Of a stretch of DNA of 64,000 nt, positions 8,663-17,878 are shown piece by piece; the first letter of the stretch is position 1; every line of letters starts with the position of its first letter. The translations under genes were made by a program, and so were the position numbers. The DNA lies in contig NZ_CP127247.1 of assembly GCF_030285785.1 (NCBI RefSeq), positions 4,053,501 to 4,117,500 of the forward strand, read 5' to 3'. The stretch is from Parasedimentitalea psychrophila. Its GTDB lineage: Bacteria; Pseudomonadota; Alphaproteobacteria; Rhodobacterales; Rhodobacteraceae. The notes below the pieces were generated by a model, which saw nothing but the letters and a program-made list of their open reading frames with translations, made no database searches and was not told where the DNA came from.

Positions 8663-9420
8663 CCGCGGCCTCGTCCGTTTGAATACAGTCGTCTTTGCCG
8701 GCTGCTTATCTTCTCGATGTCAAGAATGAGGAACACGTCGGTGGTGTTGAATTTGTAATCAATAAAGGCGCCATCTCCCACGCAACCGCCAAGGCGCAGA
8801 TAGGCCTTTATCAATGCGGGCGTTTCGATCATGGCCTGGCGGCGGTTCAGATCATCTGGTGAAACCAAATCCATCGGCTGATAGGTCCTGGCGCGGACCC
8901 GCAGATTGGTGGGCGCAAGATGGTTTTGGCGCAGCATCGAAAGCGGATTGGCCAAAACCGAAGGATCAGTGCCGTGAAAACTGGCAACACCAAACAAAAC
9001 TTCGATGTGATGCTGCTCCACATAGGCGGCCAGCCCCGACCATAAATGAAACATCGCAGTGCCGCCGCGATAGGCTGGATGCAGACAGGACCGCCCCAGT
9101 TCCAAAAGCTTGCGGCCTGAAGCTCTGAGCTCCGTCAGGTCATATTCGGTCTCGCAGTAGAATTGCCCGGCGCGCATTGCCTGATCTTCCCGCAACAATC
9201 GGTAAACCCCGGCCAGGGTGCCATTTGTATTGTCCCAGACCAGCATGTGATCGACAAAAGGATCAAAACCATCCCGTTCCAAACCCTGCTGATGGTCAAC
9301 CAGATCCCCACTGCCGCCGAGCTCTTGCACAAAAACCTGATATCGAAGCGCCTGCGCAGCCTGCAGGTCCGCTGCGGTTTCAGCAATCTTCACGGTAAAA
9401 GCAGGGAGGTGGTCTGGCAT
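8659..9420 (-). CDS. olsB: ornithine N-acyltransferase (OlsB-type GNAT)
   Basis: The enzyme acylates ornithine with a 3-hydroxyacyl group from ACP to make lyso-ornithine lipid. The 253-residue protein has the OlsB/hemolysin-like GNAT layout: ALRYQVFVQELGG near residue 26, DHMLVWD near 55, ELGRSCLHPAYRGG near 110 (acetyl-CoA/ACP-binding turn) and GVASFHGTDP near 150. A TTG lies two codons further upstream, but I use the ATG at 9420. It is translationally coupled to olsA. Ornithine lipids are widespread in marine Rhodobacteraceae under phosphate limitation; no Pho box was identified here. Confidence 0.88.
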   Translation of the reverse strand: MPDHLPAFTVKIAETAADLQAAQALRYQVFVQELGGSGDLVDHQQGLERDGFDPFVDHMLVWDNTNGTLAGVYRLLREDQAMRAGQFYCETEYDLTELRASGRKLLELGRSCLHPAYRGGTAMFHLWSGLAAYVEQHHIEVLFGVASFHGTDPSVLANPLSMLRQNHLAPTNLRVRARTYQPMDLVSPDDLNRRQAMIETPALIKAYLRLGGCVGDGAFIDYKFNTTDVFLILDIEKISSRQRRLYSNGRGRG

Positions 9421-9530
9421 GGTCAACAGCTAACACAGATTGAAGTCAGGCGCAGATAGACTGCATTGCGATGATTAAGCAACATTTTAAGCAAAATTTA
9501 TCAAAAACGTTAACTCTTCATCAACCGTTA

Positions 9531-9713
9531 TCACGGATCAAATACTGGTGTCAGAGCAATGCGGGATCCGTCGATCACCAGCTTGCCTTGATCACGGAAA
9601 TTTACGGAGATTTTGCCGCCGATATTTGACTGCACCTGCCCCAGCCCCCAATCGGGGTGATCAGGGTGCCGCACAAACATACCGGGCGTTAAAATTGCAT
9701 TGAGGTCGGTCAT
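9531..9713 (-). CDS. DUF3553 domain protein
   Basis: The 60-residue protein starts MTDLNAILTPGMFVRHPDHP, followed by DWGLGQVQS and KISVNFRDQGK. This matches the small DUF3553 family, which has a CarD/Tudor-like beta-barrel look (a PDWGxGxVxS strand motif). The ATG at 9713 is preferred over the longer frame because conserved residues start there. It is divergent from chpT with 29 bp between start codons, so the two promoters must overlap. Function is unknown. Confidence 0.7.
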   Translation of the reverse strand: MTDLNAILTPGMFVRHPDHPDWGLGQVQSNIGGKISVNFRDQGKLVIDGSRIALTPVFDP

Positions 9714-9742
9714 AACGGATTGGCCCAATTCGGAGGAAAGAC

Positions 9743-10339
9743 ATGGGTATAGATAACGTCGATTTGGCGGCTTTGATAGGGTCAAGGATCTGTCATGATT
9801 TGATCAGCCCGGTGGGCGCCATCAACAATGGCCTGGAGTTGCTCGGCATGTCTGGCGACCTCGCCGGTCCTGAACTGGAACTGATTTCAGACAGTGTTGG
9901 CAATGCCAATGCACGCATTCGTTTCTTCAGAGTGGCCTATGGCAGTGCCGGCAATCAGCAACTCGGTCGCGCCGAGGTCGTTTCAATTCTGGAGGACATG
10001 TGCAAGGGCGCGCGGCTTCAGTTTCAGTGGTCACCGCTGGATCCCTGCAACCGCCAGGAGGTTCGTCTTTCGTTTCTGGCGCTTCAATGCCTTGAAACTG
10101 CCCTGCCCTATGGCGGCACCGCCAGGGTCTATTGCGCCGATGGCAAGTGGACTGTGATTGGCGAGGCGACAAAGATCAACGTGAATGACGATCTTTGGGC
10201 GCGGATCAGTGGTGGGCAATCCAACGCCACGATCACCCCGGCGCTGGTTCAGTTTGCCATGCTGCCAGAGGTCGCCAAAACCATGGGGCGTACGGTACGG
10301 GTTGAACAAAGCCTGGATAAGGTCACGATCAATTTCTAA
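9743..10339 (+). CDS. chpT: ChpT-type histidine phosphotransferase
   Basis: ChpT relays phosphate from the hybrid kinase CckA to CtrA and CpdR in alphaproteobacteria. The 198-residue protein carries the dimerisation/phosphoacceptor helix SRICHDLISPVGAINNGLEL at residues 14-33; His18 is the expected phosphorylated residue. The C-terminal half is a degenerate GHKL-like domain without a functional ATP site, as in ChpT. An ideal ribosome site (GGAGG) precedes the ATG. In roseobacters the CckA-ChpT-CtrA relay controls motility and gene-transfer-agent genes rather than an essential cell cycle. That is family knowledge, not visible here. Confidence 0.88.
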   Translation: MGIDNVDLAALIGSRICHDLISPVGAINNGLELLGMSGDLAGPELELISDSVGNANARIRFFRVAYGSAGNQQLGRAEVVSILEDMCKGARLQFQWSPLDPCNRQEVRLSFLALQCLETALPYGGTARVYCADGKWTVIGEATKINVNDDLWARISGGQSNATITPALVQFAMLPEVAKTMGRTVRVEQSLDKVTINF

Positions 10340-10355
10340 TGCAGGCCTATCTGCC

Positions 10356-10400
10356 AAAAGGCGCCTACAACCCTGTCGGGACGGAGGCGCCTTTTGTTTT
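10356..10400. terminator. bidirectional terminator between chpT and proA
   Basis: AAAAGGCGCCT (10356-10366) pairs perfectly with AGGCGCCTTTT (10385-10395). T-rich sequence follows on the plus strand and the A-run provides T on the minus strand. It sits exactly between the convergent chpT and proA stop codons; the proA stop touches it. Confidence 0.92.
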
Positions 10401-11664
10401 AGCTACGGATGGTTCCGTTGCCGCGCACCAGGTATTTGAAACTGGTCAACTGTGCCGCGCCAACCGGACCTCGGGCATGCATCTTGCCGGTGGCGATGCC
10501 AATTTCAGCCCCCATGCCAAACTCACTTCCGTCAGCAAACTGTGTTGAGGCATTATGCATCAGGATGGCACTGTCGAGTTCGCTGAAAAAGGTCTGAACT
10601 GCGTCTGGATCTTCGGTGATGATACAGTCTGTATGCTGGGAATGATGGCGACGTATATGCGAGATTGCATCTTCGATACTGTCCACCCGTTTTGCAGCGA
10701 TGATCATGTCGAGATATTCACAGCCCCAGTCGGCTTCACTTGCAGTCACCATATTCTCCGGGCCAGGCAGGCCTTCCTGGGCTCGGATTTCAACGCCTGC
10801 AGCCATTAAGGCCGATAGAATATCCTTACCCAGGGTTTCACATATATCCCGGTGGATCAGCAGACATTCTGCCGCACCGCAAATGCCAGTGCGCCGCGTC
10901 TTGGCGTTCAGCACCACCTCCAGCGCCTTCTTTGCATCGGCCGTTTTGTCGATATAAATATGCACGATGCCTTCGAGATGCGCAAACACCGGAACCCGCG
11001 CCTCACGCTGGACCAGCCCCACCAGTCCCTTGCCACCGCGTGGGACGATAACGTCAACATAGTCGGTCATCGTCAGCAATTGCTGAACGGCGGCGCGGTC
11101 CCGGGTCGGAACCAGTTGGATCGCATCCAGCGGCAGTCCGGCGGCAGTCAGCCCGGTGACCAGACAGGCCTGGATGGCCTGGCTTGAGTGGAAACTCTCG
11201 GATCCGCAGCGCAGGATCACCGCATTGCCGGACTTCAGGCACAGCGCTCCCGCGTCAGCCGTCACATTCGGGCGGCTTTCATAGATCACCCCAATAACCC
11301 CCAAAGGCGTGCGAATCCGTTGGATATTGAGGCCCGACGGCTGATCCCATTGTTCCAAAATCTGACCAACCGGATCGCCCTGTTCAGCAACCGCGCGCAG
11401 GCCGTCGACGATGCTCTGGATCCTGGTATCGTCCAGCATCAACCGGTCCATCATCGCAGCGGACAGGCCTTTGGCGCGGCCAAATTCCAGATCGCGTTGG
11501 TTGGCGGCGATGATCTCACCCCGCTGCGCCCAGACCGCATCACCTGCGGCCCTCAGCGCCCGGCGCTTGTCTGCGCCCGATGCGGTGGCCAAAATTTGCG
11601 ACGCGGCTTTGGCACGGGCACCAATATCGGCCATGAGTTCGGGAATGTTTTCAATGTCTTTCAT
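10399..11664 (-). CDS. proA: glutamate-5-semialdehyde dehydrogenase (gamma-glutamyl phosphate reductase)
   Basis: This is step two of proline biosynthesis: NADPH-dependent reduction of gamma-glutamyl phosphate. The 421-residue protein has the aldehyde-dehydrogenase fold, the [16 protein letters not shown] region, [10 protein letters not shown], and the catalytic cysteine in [14 protein letters not shown] start at the ATG at 11664 (SD GGAAAGG). A longer frame from a TTG at 11733 adds 23 non-conserved residues. It follows proB on the same strand with 78 bp between them and ends at a strong terminator, so it closes the obgE-proB-proA operon. Confidence 0.95.
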   Translation of the reverse strand: MKDIENIPELMADIGARAKAASQILATASGADKRRALRAAGDAVWAQRGEIIAANQRDLEFGRAKGLSAAMMDRLMLDDTRIQSIVDGLRAVAEQGDPVGQILEQWDQPSGLNIQRIRTPLGVIGVIYESRPNVTADAGALCLKSGNAVILRCGSESFHSSQAIQACLVTGLTAAGLPLDAIQLVPTRDRAAVQQLLTMTDYVDVIVPRGGKGLVGLVQREARVPVFAHLEGIVHIYIDKTADAKKALEVVLNAKTRRTGICGAAECLLIHRDICETLGKDILSALMAAGVEIRAQEGLPGPENMVTASEADWGCEYLDMIIAAKRVDSIEDAISHIRRHHSQHTDCIITEDPDAVQTFFSELDSAILMHNASTQFADGSEFGMGAEIGIATGKMHARGPVGAAQLTSFKYLVRGNGTIRS

Positions 11665-11742
11665 CAGTTGCAGGCCTTTCCCAATGTGGGGCGCTAGAGA
11701 GTTTTTTGCCTCCGGCGGAGGTATTTTCAACAAGAAGAAGAG

Positions 11743-12849
11743 TCAGAGCGCCATATCATCGCGGTGGATCAGGGCGGCGCGGCCGGGATAGCCGAGCGTG
11801 GTCTCGATCTGGTACGACTGCAGCCCTGAAATGGCGCGGGCCTCGGCGCCGGTGTAACGGCTTAACCCTTGCCCCAGTTTGTGCCCGGTTGTGTCGAGAA
11901 TGGCCAGTGGTTCACCACGGCCAAAATTGCCCTGCACATGGGTGACCCCTGCCGGCAGCAGACTTTTGCCGGACTTCAAAGCCCTTGCGGCGCCGATGTC
12001 GATGGTGATTTCGCCGCGCGGTTTCATCGCTGCGATCCAACGTTTGCGGGCGGTCTGGGGGTCCGTATGCGCAGCAAACCAGGTGCAAGGCGCACCGTCG
12101 TCCAGCATTTTCAATGGGTTTGAGTGGAAACCTTCTGTGATGGCCATGGCGCAACCTGCTGCTGTGGCCACTTTGGCTGCCATCAGTTTCGTGATCATTC
12201 CGCCCTTGGACAGCCCGGAGACACCCTCCCCGGCCATGGCTTCGATCTCTGGCGTAATCTGCTCAATCCTATCGTAACGGATGGCCTTTGGATCCAGCGC
12301 CGGATTGGCGCTGTAAAATCCATCGACGTCAGACAGCAGGATCAGGCAATCGGCACCCGTCGTCACTGCGACCTGGGCCGCCAGCCTGTCATTGTCACCA
12401 TAGCGGATTTCGTCGGTTGCAATGGTGTCGTTTTCATTGACAATCGGCACCACTCCAAACCCCAACAGGGTCTCAAGGGTGGCACGGGAATTCAGGTAGC
12501 GGCGACGGTTTTCACTGTCCTCCAGCGTCACCAGAACCTGAGCGGTGTTGATCCCATGCGGCTCCAGTGCTGCTTCATAGGCCCGCGCCAGCCTGATCTG
12601 GCCCACAGCCGCAGCCGCTTGCGACTGCTCCAGCGGAAGATCCGCGCCAGACAGCCCAAGGACAGCCCGGCCCAGGGCGATGGAGCCGGACGACACCAGG
12701 ATAACGTCGATATCTTGCTGTCGCAGCCAAGCGACATCTTCCGCAAGAGCCCGCAGCCATTCGGCACGCAAAACCCCCTCATCGCGGTCAACCAGCAAGG
12801 TAGAGCCAATTTTGACAACGATGCGTTTTGCGCTGCTTAGGGACGCCAA
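11743..12849 (-). CDS. proB: glutamate 5-kinase
   Basis: ProB phosphorylates glutamate in the first step of proline synthesis and is normally feedback-inhibited by proline. The 368-residue protein has an amino-acid-kinase domain ([11 protein letters not shown] at 10-20; [20 protein letters not shown] near 148; LSDVDGFY) and a C-terminal PUA domain from about residue 275 ([19 protein letters not shown]). Length is full. Its start overlaps the obgE stop by 13 bases, indicating coupled translation. Confidence 0.95.
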   Translation of the reverse strand: MASLSSAKRIVVKIGSTLLVDRDEGVLRAEWLRALAEDVAWLRQQDIDVILVSSGSIALGRAVLGLSGADLPLEQSQAAAAVGQIRLARAYEAALEPHGINTAQVLVTLEDSENRRRYLNSRATLETLLGFGVVPIVNENDTIATDEIRYGDNDRLAAQVAVTTGADCLILLSDVDGFYSANPALDPKAIRYDRIEQITPEIEAMAGEGVSGLSKGGMITKLMAAKVATAAGCAMAITEGFHSNPLKMLDDGAPCTWFAAHTDPQTARKRWIAAMKPRGEITIDIGAARALKSGKSLLPAGVTHVQGNFGRGEPLAILDTTGHKLGQGLSRYTGAEARAISGLQSYQIETTLGYPGRAALIHRDDMAL

Positions 12850-13871
12850 CTCTCCGCCTCCTCAGCGGGTTTTGACCGGATGCGGTCAGCTTCGATTTCT
12901 GCTCTCACAGCCCGCAATACCTCGGGCAGACCTTCGCGGCTGACGCCGGACATCAGCAGCACCGGGCCGCCAACCGCGGCCTCCAGTTCGGCCTGAGCTG
13001 CGGCGCGTTCCTCATCGTCAAGAGCGTCGATTTTGTTTAGCGCCGTGACCCTGGTCTTGGTGGCCAGTTCGCCGCCATAGGCCTCTAGCTCGCCAATGAT
13101 TGTCCGGTAGTCCTCAGCAATTGTGTCAGAGGTCCCATCAACCAGATGCAGCAGCAGCGAGCAGCGTTCCACATGGCCCAGAAAACGATCACCAATCCCG
13201 CGTCCCTCATGGGCTCCGGCAATCAAGCCAGGAATGTCGGCAATGACAAATTCAGCATTATCAATGCCAACCACCCCGAGGTTCGGGTGCAATGTGGTGA
13301 ACGGGTAGTCGGCAATTTTTGGCCGCGCATTGGAACTGGCCGCCAGAAAGGTGGATTTCCCTGCGTTCGGCAGACCCAACAGGCCGGCATCGGCAATCAG
13401 CTTCAGCTTCAGCCAAATGGTACGTTCCACGCCTTCCTGGCCGGGGTTGGCGCGCCGTGGGGCCTGATTGGTTGCACTTTTGAAGTGAAGATTGCCAAAG
13501 CCGCCATTGCCGCCCTTGGCCAATTGGATGCGCTGACCAACTTCAGTCAGATCGGCAATCACGGTTTCCTGATCTTCGTCCAAAATTTCGGTGCCGACCG
13601 GGACCCGCAATACAATGTTGTCGCCATCTTTACCGGTGCGCTGCTGGCCCATGCCGCTTTGGCCGCTTTTGGCAAAGAAGTGCTGCTGATAGCGAAAATC
13701 AATCAGCGTGTTCAAGCCATCGACAACCTCGACCCAGACGGTGCCGCCTTTGCCGCCATCGCCGCCGTTAGGGCCGCCATATTCCGCATTCTTCTCGCGT
13801 CGAAAGCTGATACAGCCATTGCCGCCGCCACCGGACCGGATGTAGACCTTTGCCAGATCGAGGAATTTCAT
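12837..13871 (-). CDS. obgE: GTPase ObgE/CgtA
   Basis: Obg is an essential ribosome-associated GTPase in large-subunit assembly and stress signalling. The 344-residue protein starts [20 protein letters not shown], the glycine-rich Obg fold (1-158). The G domain follows with the P-loop GLPNAGKST, switch region [24 protein letters not shown] and a C-terminal SGVSREG. It lies downstream of rplU-rpmA and a GNAT gene and overlaps proB, the conserved alphaproteobacterial arrangement. Confidence 0.97.
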   Translation of the reverse strand: MKFLDLAKVYIRSGGGGNGCISFRREKNAEYGGPNGGDGGKGGTVWVEVVDGLNTLIDFRYQQHFFAKSGQSGMGQQRTGKDGDNIVLRVPVGTEILDEDQETVIADLTEVGQRIQLAKGGNGGFGNLHFKSATNQAPRRANPGQEGVERTIWLKLKLIADAGLLGLPNAGKSTFLAASSNARPKIADYPFTTLHPNLGVVGIDNAEFVIADIPGLIAGAHEGRGIGDRFLGHVERCSLLLHLVDGTSDTIAEDYRTIIGELEAYGGELATKTRVTALNKIDALDDEERAAAQAELEAAVGGPVLLMSGVSREGLPEVLRAVRAEIEADRIRSKPAEEAESWRP

Positions 13872-13999
13872 GACTGCTCCTTTTCGCAGGGGCCAAATCG
13901 CCGACCCAGGCGTGATAGTATCAAGTGATCCAAGGCAGGAGCCGATAGTGCTCCGCCTCGCTTAACGCCTGCCTTAACGCATCATGCGCGGCGCGCCAA

Positions 14000-14536
14000 T
14001 CACAGTTTTCGGCTATAGGTCCAGGTTGGCACCGCCGCATTGCGCGAAACTGAAAATGTTTCAGCATCGCCCAGATATTCAAAGCCGCAGTGGGTCAACA
14101 CCCGCGCCGAGGCGGGATTGTCCTGAAAGACAGAGGCAAACATAGCCGCGTTGTTCAGCGGATTTGCATCCACCAGCGCCTTTAGCGCCTCGGAGGCCAG
14201 GCCAGTGTTCCAGAACACCGGTGCGATCCAAAATACGGCTTCCGACTGGTTGCGATCCATTCGTTTTAATCCGATCACCCCCTTCAGTTCGGCACCGCCA
14301 TCACGGGTTCCATCAATCGCCCAGATATCTTCGTCACGGTCGTCGGCCGAAGCACGCGCAATATAGGCCTCGGTCGCCCCCGGTGGTAGCGGATGAGGAA
14401 TAGAACTGGTCATTCGGGCGACACGTTCGTCGCTGGTATATTGGAAGAGCAATCCTTTATCCGATTTTCGCAGCGGACGCAGGACAAAATGCTCAGCCTC
14501 GATGAGCGGTTGTATAGGTGTTTGATCCAGGCTCAT
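14000..14536 (-). CDS. GNAT-family N-acetyltransferase (RimJ/RimL type)
   Basis: The protein has about 178 residues with [15 protein letters not shown] near the N-terminus, [18 protein letters not shown] (acetyl-CoA-binding loop region) near residue 108 and [14 protein letters not shown] near 150, all typical of the ribosomal-protein alanine acetyltransferase branch. I prefer the ATG at 14536 because GAGGA lies 8 bases upstream; an ATG at 14551 has no ribosome site. Its place between rpmA and obgE suggests co-expression with translation genes. The target is unknown. Confidence 0.8.
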   Translation of the reverse strand: MSLDQTPIQPLIEAEHFVLRPLRKSDKGLLFQYTSDERVARMTSSIPHPLPPGATEAYIARASADDRDEDIWAIDGTRDGGAELKGVIGLKRMDRNQSEAVFWIAPVFWNTGLASEALKALVDANPLNNAAMFASVFQDNPASARVLTHCGFEYLGDAETFSVSRNAAVPTWTYSRKL

Positions 14537-14695
14537 GCAGATGTTCCTCATTCAATCGGTACTAGTTCAACGGACAATCTTGTCCGATCGGCAGACATCA
14601 GACCTGCAAAATCAATCTGTGTCAGGTGCCACAACAGAAAGAGGGACCGGCTTATCACCGATCCCCCAAATTTTTCTTAACCTTGTGGGTTCGGT

Positions 14696-14965
14696 TTATT
14701 CAGCGGCCTCCGCCACTGGCAGAACCGAAATAAAGGTGCGGCCTTTAAGGCCTTTGTGGAAGGTAACAGCGCCTTCGACAACAGCAAAGATCGTATGGTC
14801 TTTGCCCATGCCTACGCCTTCGCCCGGCCAAAACTTGGTGCCGCGCTGACGAACGATGATGTTACCCGAGATGGCCGCTTGGCCACCATATAGTTTCACG
14901 CCAAGGCGGCGACCAGCAGAGTCGCGGCCGTTACGGGAGGAACCACCAGCTTTTTTATGTGCCAT
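14696..14965 (-). CDS. rpmA: 50S ribosomal protein L27
   Basis: The 89-residue protein starts [20 protein letters not shown], the L27 signature, with the [19 protein letters not shown] block. The N-terminal tail reaches the peptidyl-transferase centre. It lies 11 bases downstream of rplU in the usual rplU-rpmA pair. No N-terminal cleavable extension of the Firmicutes type is present. Confidence 0.97.
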   Translation of the reverse strand: MAHKKAGGSSRNGRDSAGRRLGVKLYGGQAAISGNIIVRQRGTKFWPGEGVGMGKDHTIFAVVEGAVTFHKGLKGRTFISVLPVAEAAE

Positions 14966-14976
14966 TCTGTCTCTCC

Positions 14977-15534
14977 TTAGCCTTTAGCCAGATCTTTGGC
15001 TTGCTCAACCCATTCGGGCTTCACTTTAACCGCTTCGATACCAGCAATGTCATCTGCCGACAAGGCTGCGATCTGAGCAAAGCTGGTCAGGCCAGCGTCG
15101 TTCAGTTTGACGGCGGCGGCAGGGCCTACACCGGTCAACTGTGTCAGATCATCAGATGCAGCGATATTGGCAGCCGGAGCGCTTTTACCCGTTGCAACTT
15201 TTACACCAGTGGCGTCAGAACCCGAAGCTAGGATCTCAGTGATCCGGACCAGTGTCAGCTTTTGACGGTGACCTTTGGTGCGCTTAGAAGAGTGCTTACG
15301 ACGGCGCTTGACGAAGTGGATCAGTTTTTCGCCTTTGATCTGGTCGATGACCTCGGCCTGCACTGCAGCGCCTTCAACAAAGGGTGCACCCACAACCGGA
15401 GCGTCGCCGCCCAGCATCAGGATGTCGTTGAACTGAATTGTTTCGCCAGCATCAGCAGCCAATTTTTCAATACGGAGAACGTCACCCGCATGAACTTTGT
15501 ACTGCTTGCCGCCAGTCTTGAGGACCGCAAACAT
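14977..15534 (-). CDS. rplU: 50S ribosomal protein L21 with C-terminal helix-hairpin-helix-like extension
   Basis: Residues 1-100 are canonical L21 ([37 protein letters not shown]). About 85 extra residues follow, ending in [20 protein letters not shown] and [15 protein letters not shown], a helix-hairpin-helix pattern. The extension is common in Rhodobacteraceae L21 annotations and roughly doubles the usual 100-residue protein. I use the ATG at 15534; the frame also allows 15552. It is the first gene of the rplU-rpmA operon and has a clear promoter upstream. Confidence 0.95.
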   Translation of the reverse strand: MFAVLKTGGKQYKVHAGDVLRIEKLAADAGETIQFNDILMLGGDAPVVGAPFVEGAAVQAEVIDQIKGEKLIHFVKRRRKHSSKRTKGHRQKLTLVRITEILASGSDATGVKVATGKSAPAANIAASDDLTQLTGVGPAAAVKLNDAGLTSFAQIAALSADDIAGIEAVKVKPEWVEQAKDLAKG

Positions 15535-15672
15535 GCGTCTTTCCTTTTTCAACCGCGTTCTGTGGTCCCCTTATCGGGCGTTTCGGCCTAGGCCACCTCG
15601 AACGGCGCGTCCCGTTGGGGACGAATTACGTAATAAGCCCCGCCCAAAAGAGATTTCGGGCCGGGATGCGGG

Positions 15673-15701
15673 CTTATGCGGCAGTTGGGCAGGCCTGTCA
15701 A
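15673..15701 (-). promoter_or_regulatory. sigma-70-type promoter of rplU-rpmA
   Basis: On the minus strand a perfect TTGACA (15696-15701) is separated by exactly 17 bases from CATAAG (15673-15678). The start codon of rplU lies about 140 bases downstream, leaving a long leader. Confidence 0.75.
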
Positions 15702-15741
15702 GCCCAACAAAAATGGGCCCGACACTCAGCTGTGCGCCCAG

Positions 15742-15765
15742 CCCAGAACCCGGCCCAGAACCCGG
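15742..15765. repeat. 12-bp tandem duplication
   Basis: CCCAGAACCCGG occurs twice in direct succession, 15742-15753 and 15754-15765, in the spacer between the DUF2059 gene and the rplU promoter. No function is suggested. Confidence 0.7.
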
Positions 15766-15789
15766 CCCCTCTGGCTCCGCTCTGTGTCG

Positions 15790-16641
15790 CTAGATGTCTT
15801 GTCCTGCGGTCAATTCAGACAGTCGGGACGCCAGCAGTTCAAATCGGTTTGCGGTGATTTCATACTGCACCGCATTCAGCAGTTCATAGACGGTTTGCAT
15901 CAGCGGCTGTTCCAGCGCGACGACATAATCCGACATGTCCTGGTCCGAAAATGCCTGGTAGATATATGCCGAACCCGCCAAGGAGGACGCGAGCAGCGCC
16001 AGCCGCAAATCTGCCTCTTGTTCTTTCATCAAGGCTTGCAGACCTTCGACGCTCAGCTCCAGTTCAATCACCCCAGCGTCGCGGGCCGCCATGAGAAAGC
16101 GGAGCTGGATCTGTTGAACGGCCTTAACCCCGGTACCCGAGGAGTCAATTGCGGCCGCCATACGTTTCAACAGAGCCAAGCGCTCAGCGCCATCGCGGAC
16201 AAGATCCGAGATGATGCGTCGGCCGGCTGCTTGGACAACATCGTCCTCTTCGATCATGTGAGCCGAATTTTCAGCCGCAACCAGCCGTTGGCCTAAGGCG
16301 CTGGCATAAAACGCCGAGGCATGGGCCAAGGCTTCCTCATCAAGCGTCTCCACCAGGATTTGCAGCGCCAGTTCATGCATCACATCTGTATCAAACACCT
16401 GATGCGACAGACGCGCCCAAGCGGCGCCAAATTCGCCGGGCTCCAGCCCCAACATGTCGGGTGCACTGCCGGCAGACAGGGCGATACTGTCCAAGGCAAC
16501 ATCAAAACCAGTGACTTCAAGGAAGGTTTCAATCTGGTCACGATCTGCAGCAGCGGCGGCATTTGGAATAAAAAGGGATGCAAGAAAAAGGGCGCGCAGG
16601 CCACGCATCAAGACTGCGGGAATGGGAAAGGCATATTTCAT
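15790..16641 (-). CDS. DUF2059-type exported protein
   Basis: The 283-residue protein has an N-terminal signal peptide (MKYAFPIPAVLMRGLRALFL..., likely cleaved after AAAA near residue 32). The central segment ASAFYASALGQRLVAAEN near residue 110 is the DUF2059-like motif, with predicted all-helical content around it. It is therefore a periplasmic protein of unknown role. It is upstream of, and on the same strand as, rplU but has its own spacing of about 250 bp, so it is probably an independent unit. Confidence 0.7.
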   Translation of the reverse strand: MKYAFPIPAVLMRGLRALFLASLFIPNAAAAADRDQIETFLEVTGFDVALDSIALSAGSAPDMLGLEPGEFGAAWARLSHQVFDTDVMHELALQILVETLDEEALAHASAFYASALGQRLVAAENSAHMIEEDDVVQAAGRRIISDLVRDGAERLALLKRMAAAIDSSGTGVKAVQQIQLRFLMAARDAGVIELELSVEGLQALMKEQEADLRLALLASSLAGSAYIYQAFSDQDMSDYVVALEQPLMQTVYELLNAVQYEITANRFELLASRLSELTAGQDI

Positions 16642-16920
16642 AGCTCAACACCTAAGCGATTCACGCGGCCTGACAATGGAAAACCGACGGTGCTGACCGA
16701 ACTGTGACAGGATTTGGCACCGTCTCGACATGATTATGGACCACGGCGTAGAGCGGCAGAATATCGACATTGTATGGTTGGCCTCGGCTGATGCTGGTAC
16801 TGGAGAAGCGGTTCATCAGCCCGATTCAGACAGGGCTGTCTGGTGATAGTCCCGAGGGGGATCAGCAATATTTCATTGTCAGCAGGCCTGTCGAAAGCCT
16901 TGCTCCAAGGTGAACAATAA
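16642..16920. other. intergenic region upstream of the sulfur-oxidation cluster
   Basis: No supported gene is seen. The last 50 bases before 16920 are duplicated near 52741-52780, together with the operator-like site and start of the following gene, so the promoter of the next gene is probably here. Confidence 0.4.
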
Positions 16921-16923
16921 TAC

Positions 16924-16933
16924 ATATTCGAAT
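16924..16933 (+). promoter_or_regulatory. candidate SoxR operator 1 (ATATTCGAAT)
   Basis: ATATTCGAAT lies 22 bp before the ATG at 16956 of the SoxG/H-type gene and contains the palindrome TATTCGAATA. Close variants of ATATNTGAAT occur at the soxB, soxT1 and soxV/soxS promoters and at the duplicated fragment near 52785. SoxR of the ArsR family is encoded in the same cluster. Binding is inferred. Confidence 0.5.
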
Positions 16934-16955
16934 AGGAGAATTATTGGAGAAAATG

Positions 16956-17876
16956 ATGAAGTTACCCAGAAGGAAATTTCTTGCGGGCAGCGCTGCACTG
17001 ACCGCTGGCGCAGCACTCGGCCTGCAATCCTCACCGGCCCATGCACAGGTCGCGTTTGGGGACATGACAATCGATGTTGTTAGCGATGGATTTTTGACAT
17101 TGCCGGGCAGCTTCATATTCGACCCGATGCCACAGGATGAATTGCTGCCCATTCTCAAAACCTACGGTCAATCCGCCGAGGTTCTGACCCCGCCGTGCAA
17201 TGTCACCCTGCTGCGACAAGGGGATCGGACGATCTTGTTTGATGTTGGGTCCGGGCCGGACTTCTCTGCGAATTCGGGACGTCTTCTGGACTCTCTAGAG
17301 GCCTTGGGTGTCGCCCCCGACGATGTGACCGACATTATCTTTACCCATGCGCATCCGGACCATTTGTGGGGGCTGCTGGATGATTTTGACGACCCTCTTT
17401 TTCCGGCTGCCAGCTACATGATCGGCAAAACCGAATGGGAGTATTGGATGGATCCCAACACCATAGATACCATCGGCGGCGGCCGTACCACCTTTGCCAT
17501 CGGCGCACAGCGCAGACTGTCGATGATCAAAGATCAGATCACCCTGTTTGGCGACGGCGAGGAGATCCTGCCGGGCATCGCAGCACGCGCAACGGTTGGC
17601 CACACCCCCGGCCACATGGCGCTGGAAGTGCACAGCGGCTCCGAATCGGTGATGATCCTGGGCGATAGCATTGGTAACGATCATATCGCCTTTGCCAAAC
17701 CTGACTGGAATTCAGGGTCTGATCAGGATCCCGAAACAGCAGCCAAAACAAGGACGACCCTGATGGATCAACTGTCCCATGAAAAAACCCGGGTGATCGG
17801 ATATCATCTGAGCGGCAATGGCATTGGTTATGTGGACAAGATGGCCGACGGCTATGCTTTTGTGGCGGAGGCATGA
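16956..17876 (+). CDS. periplasmic metallo-beta-lactamase-fold hydrolase, Sox-associated (SoxG/SoxH type)
   Basis: The roughly 306-residue protein begins with a twin-arginine signal (PRRKFLAGSAALTAGAA). It then has a metallo-beta-lactamase fold with the complete metal motif THAHPDH near residue 130, a further His in VGHTPGHM and the Asp in ILGDS. The role in thiosulfate oxidation is undefined. Paracoccus-type sox clusters end with two predicted zinc hydrolases, which this pair resembles. I use the ATG at 16956 (GGAG 6 bases upstream) because it is the only start conserved in the truncated duplicate at 52817. The next gene follows with start codons overlapping the stop. Confidence 0.78.
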   Translation: MKLPRRKFLAGSAALTAGAALGLQSSPAHAQVAFGDMTIDVVSDGFLTLPGSFIFDPMPQDELLPILKTYGQSAEVLTPPCNVTLLRQGDRTILFDVGSGPDFSANSGRLLDSLEALGVAPDDVTDIIFTHAHPDHLWGLLDDFDDPLFPAASYMIGKTEWEYWMDPNTIDTIGGGRTTFAIGAQRRLSMIKDQITLFGDGEEILPGIAARATVGHTPGHMALEVHSGSESVMILGDSIGNDHIAFAKPDWNSGSDQDPETAAKTRTTLMDQLSHEKTRVIGYHLSGNGIGYVDKMADGYAFVAEA

Positions 17877-17878
17877 CA

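Noticed and set aside
12124-12840. 238-codon open frame opposite proB
   Set aside because: Antisense shadow created by GC-rich codon bias.
13146-13928. 260-codon open frame opposite obgE
   Set aside because: Antisense shadow; no ribosome site or recognisable domain.
15742-15765. Tandem CCCAGAACCCGG as a possible CRISPR or regulatory array
   Set aside because: Only two adjacent units with no spacer; a simple small duplication.
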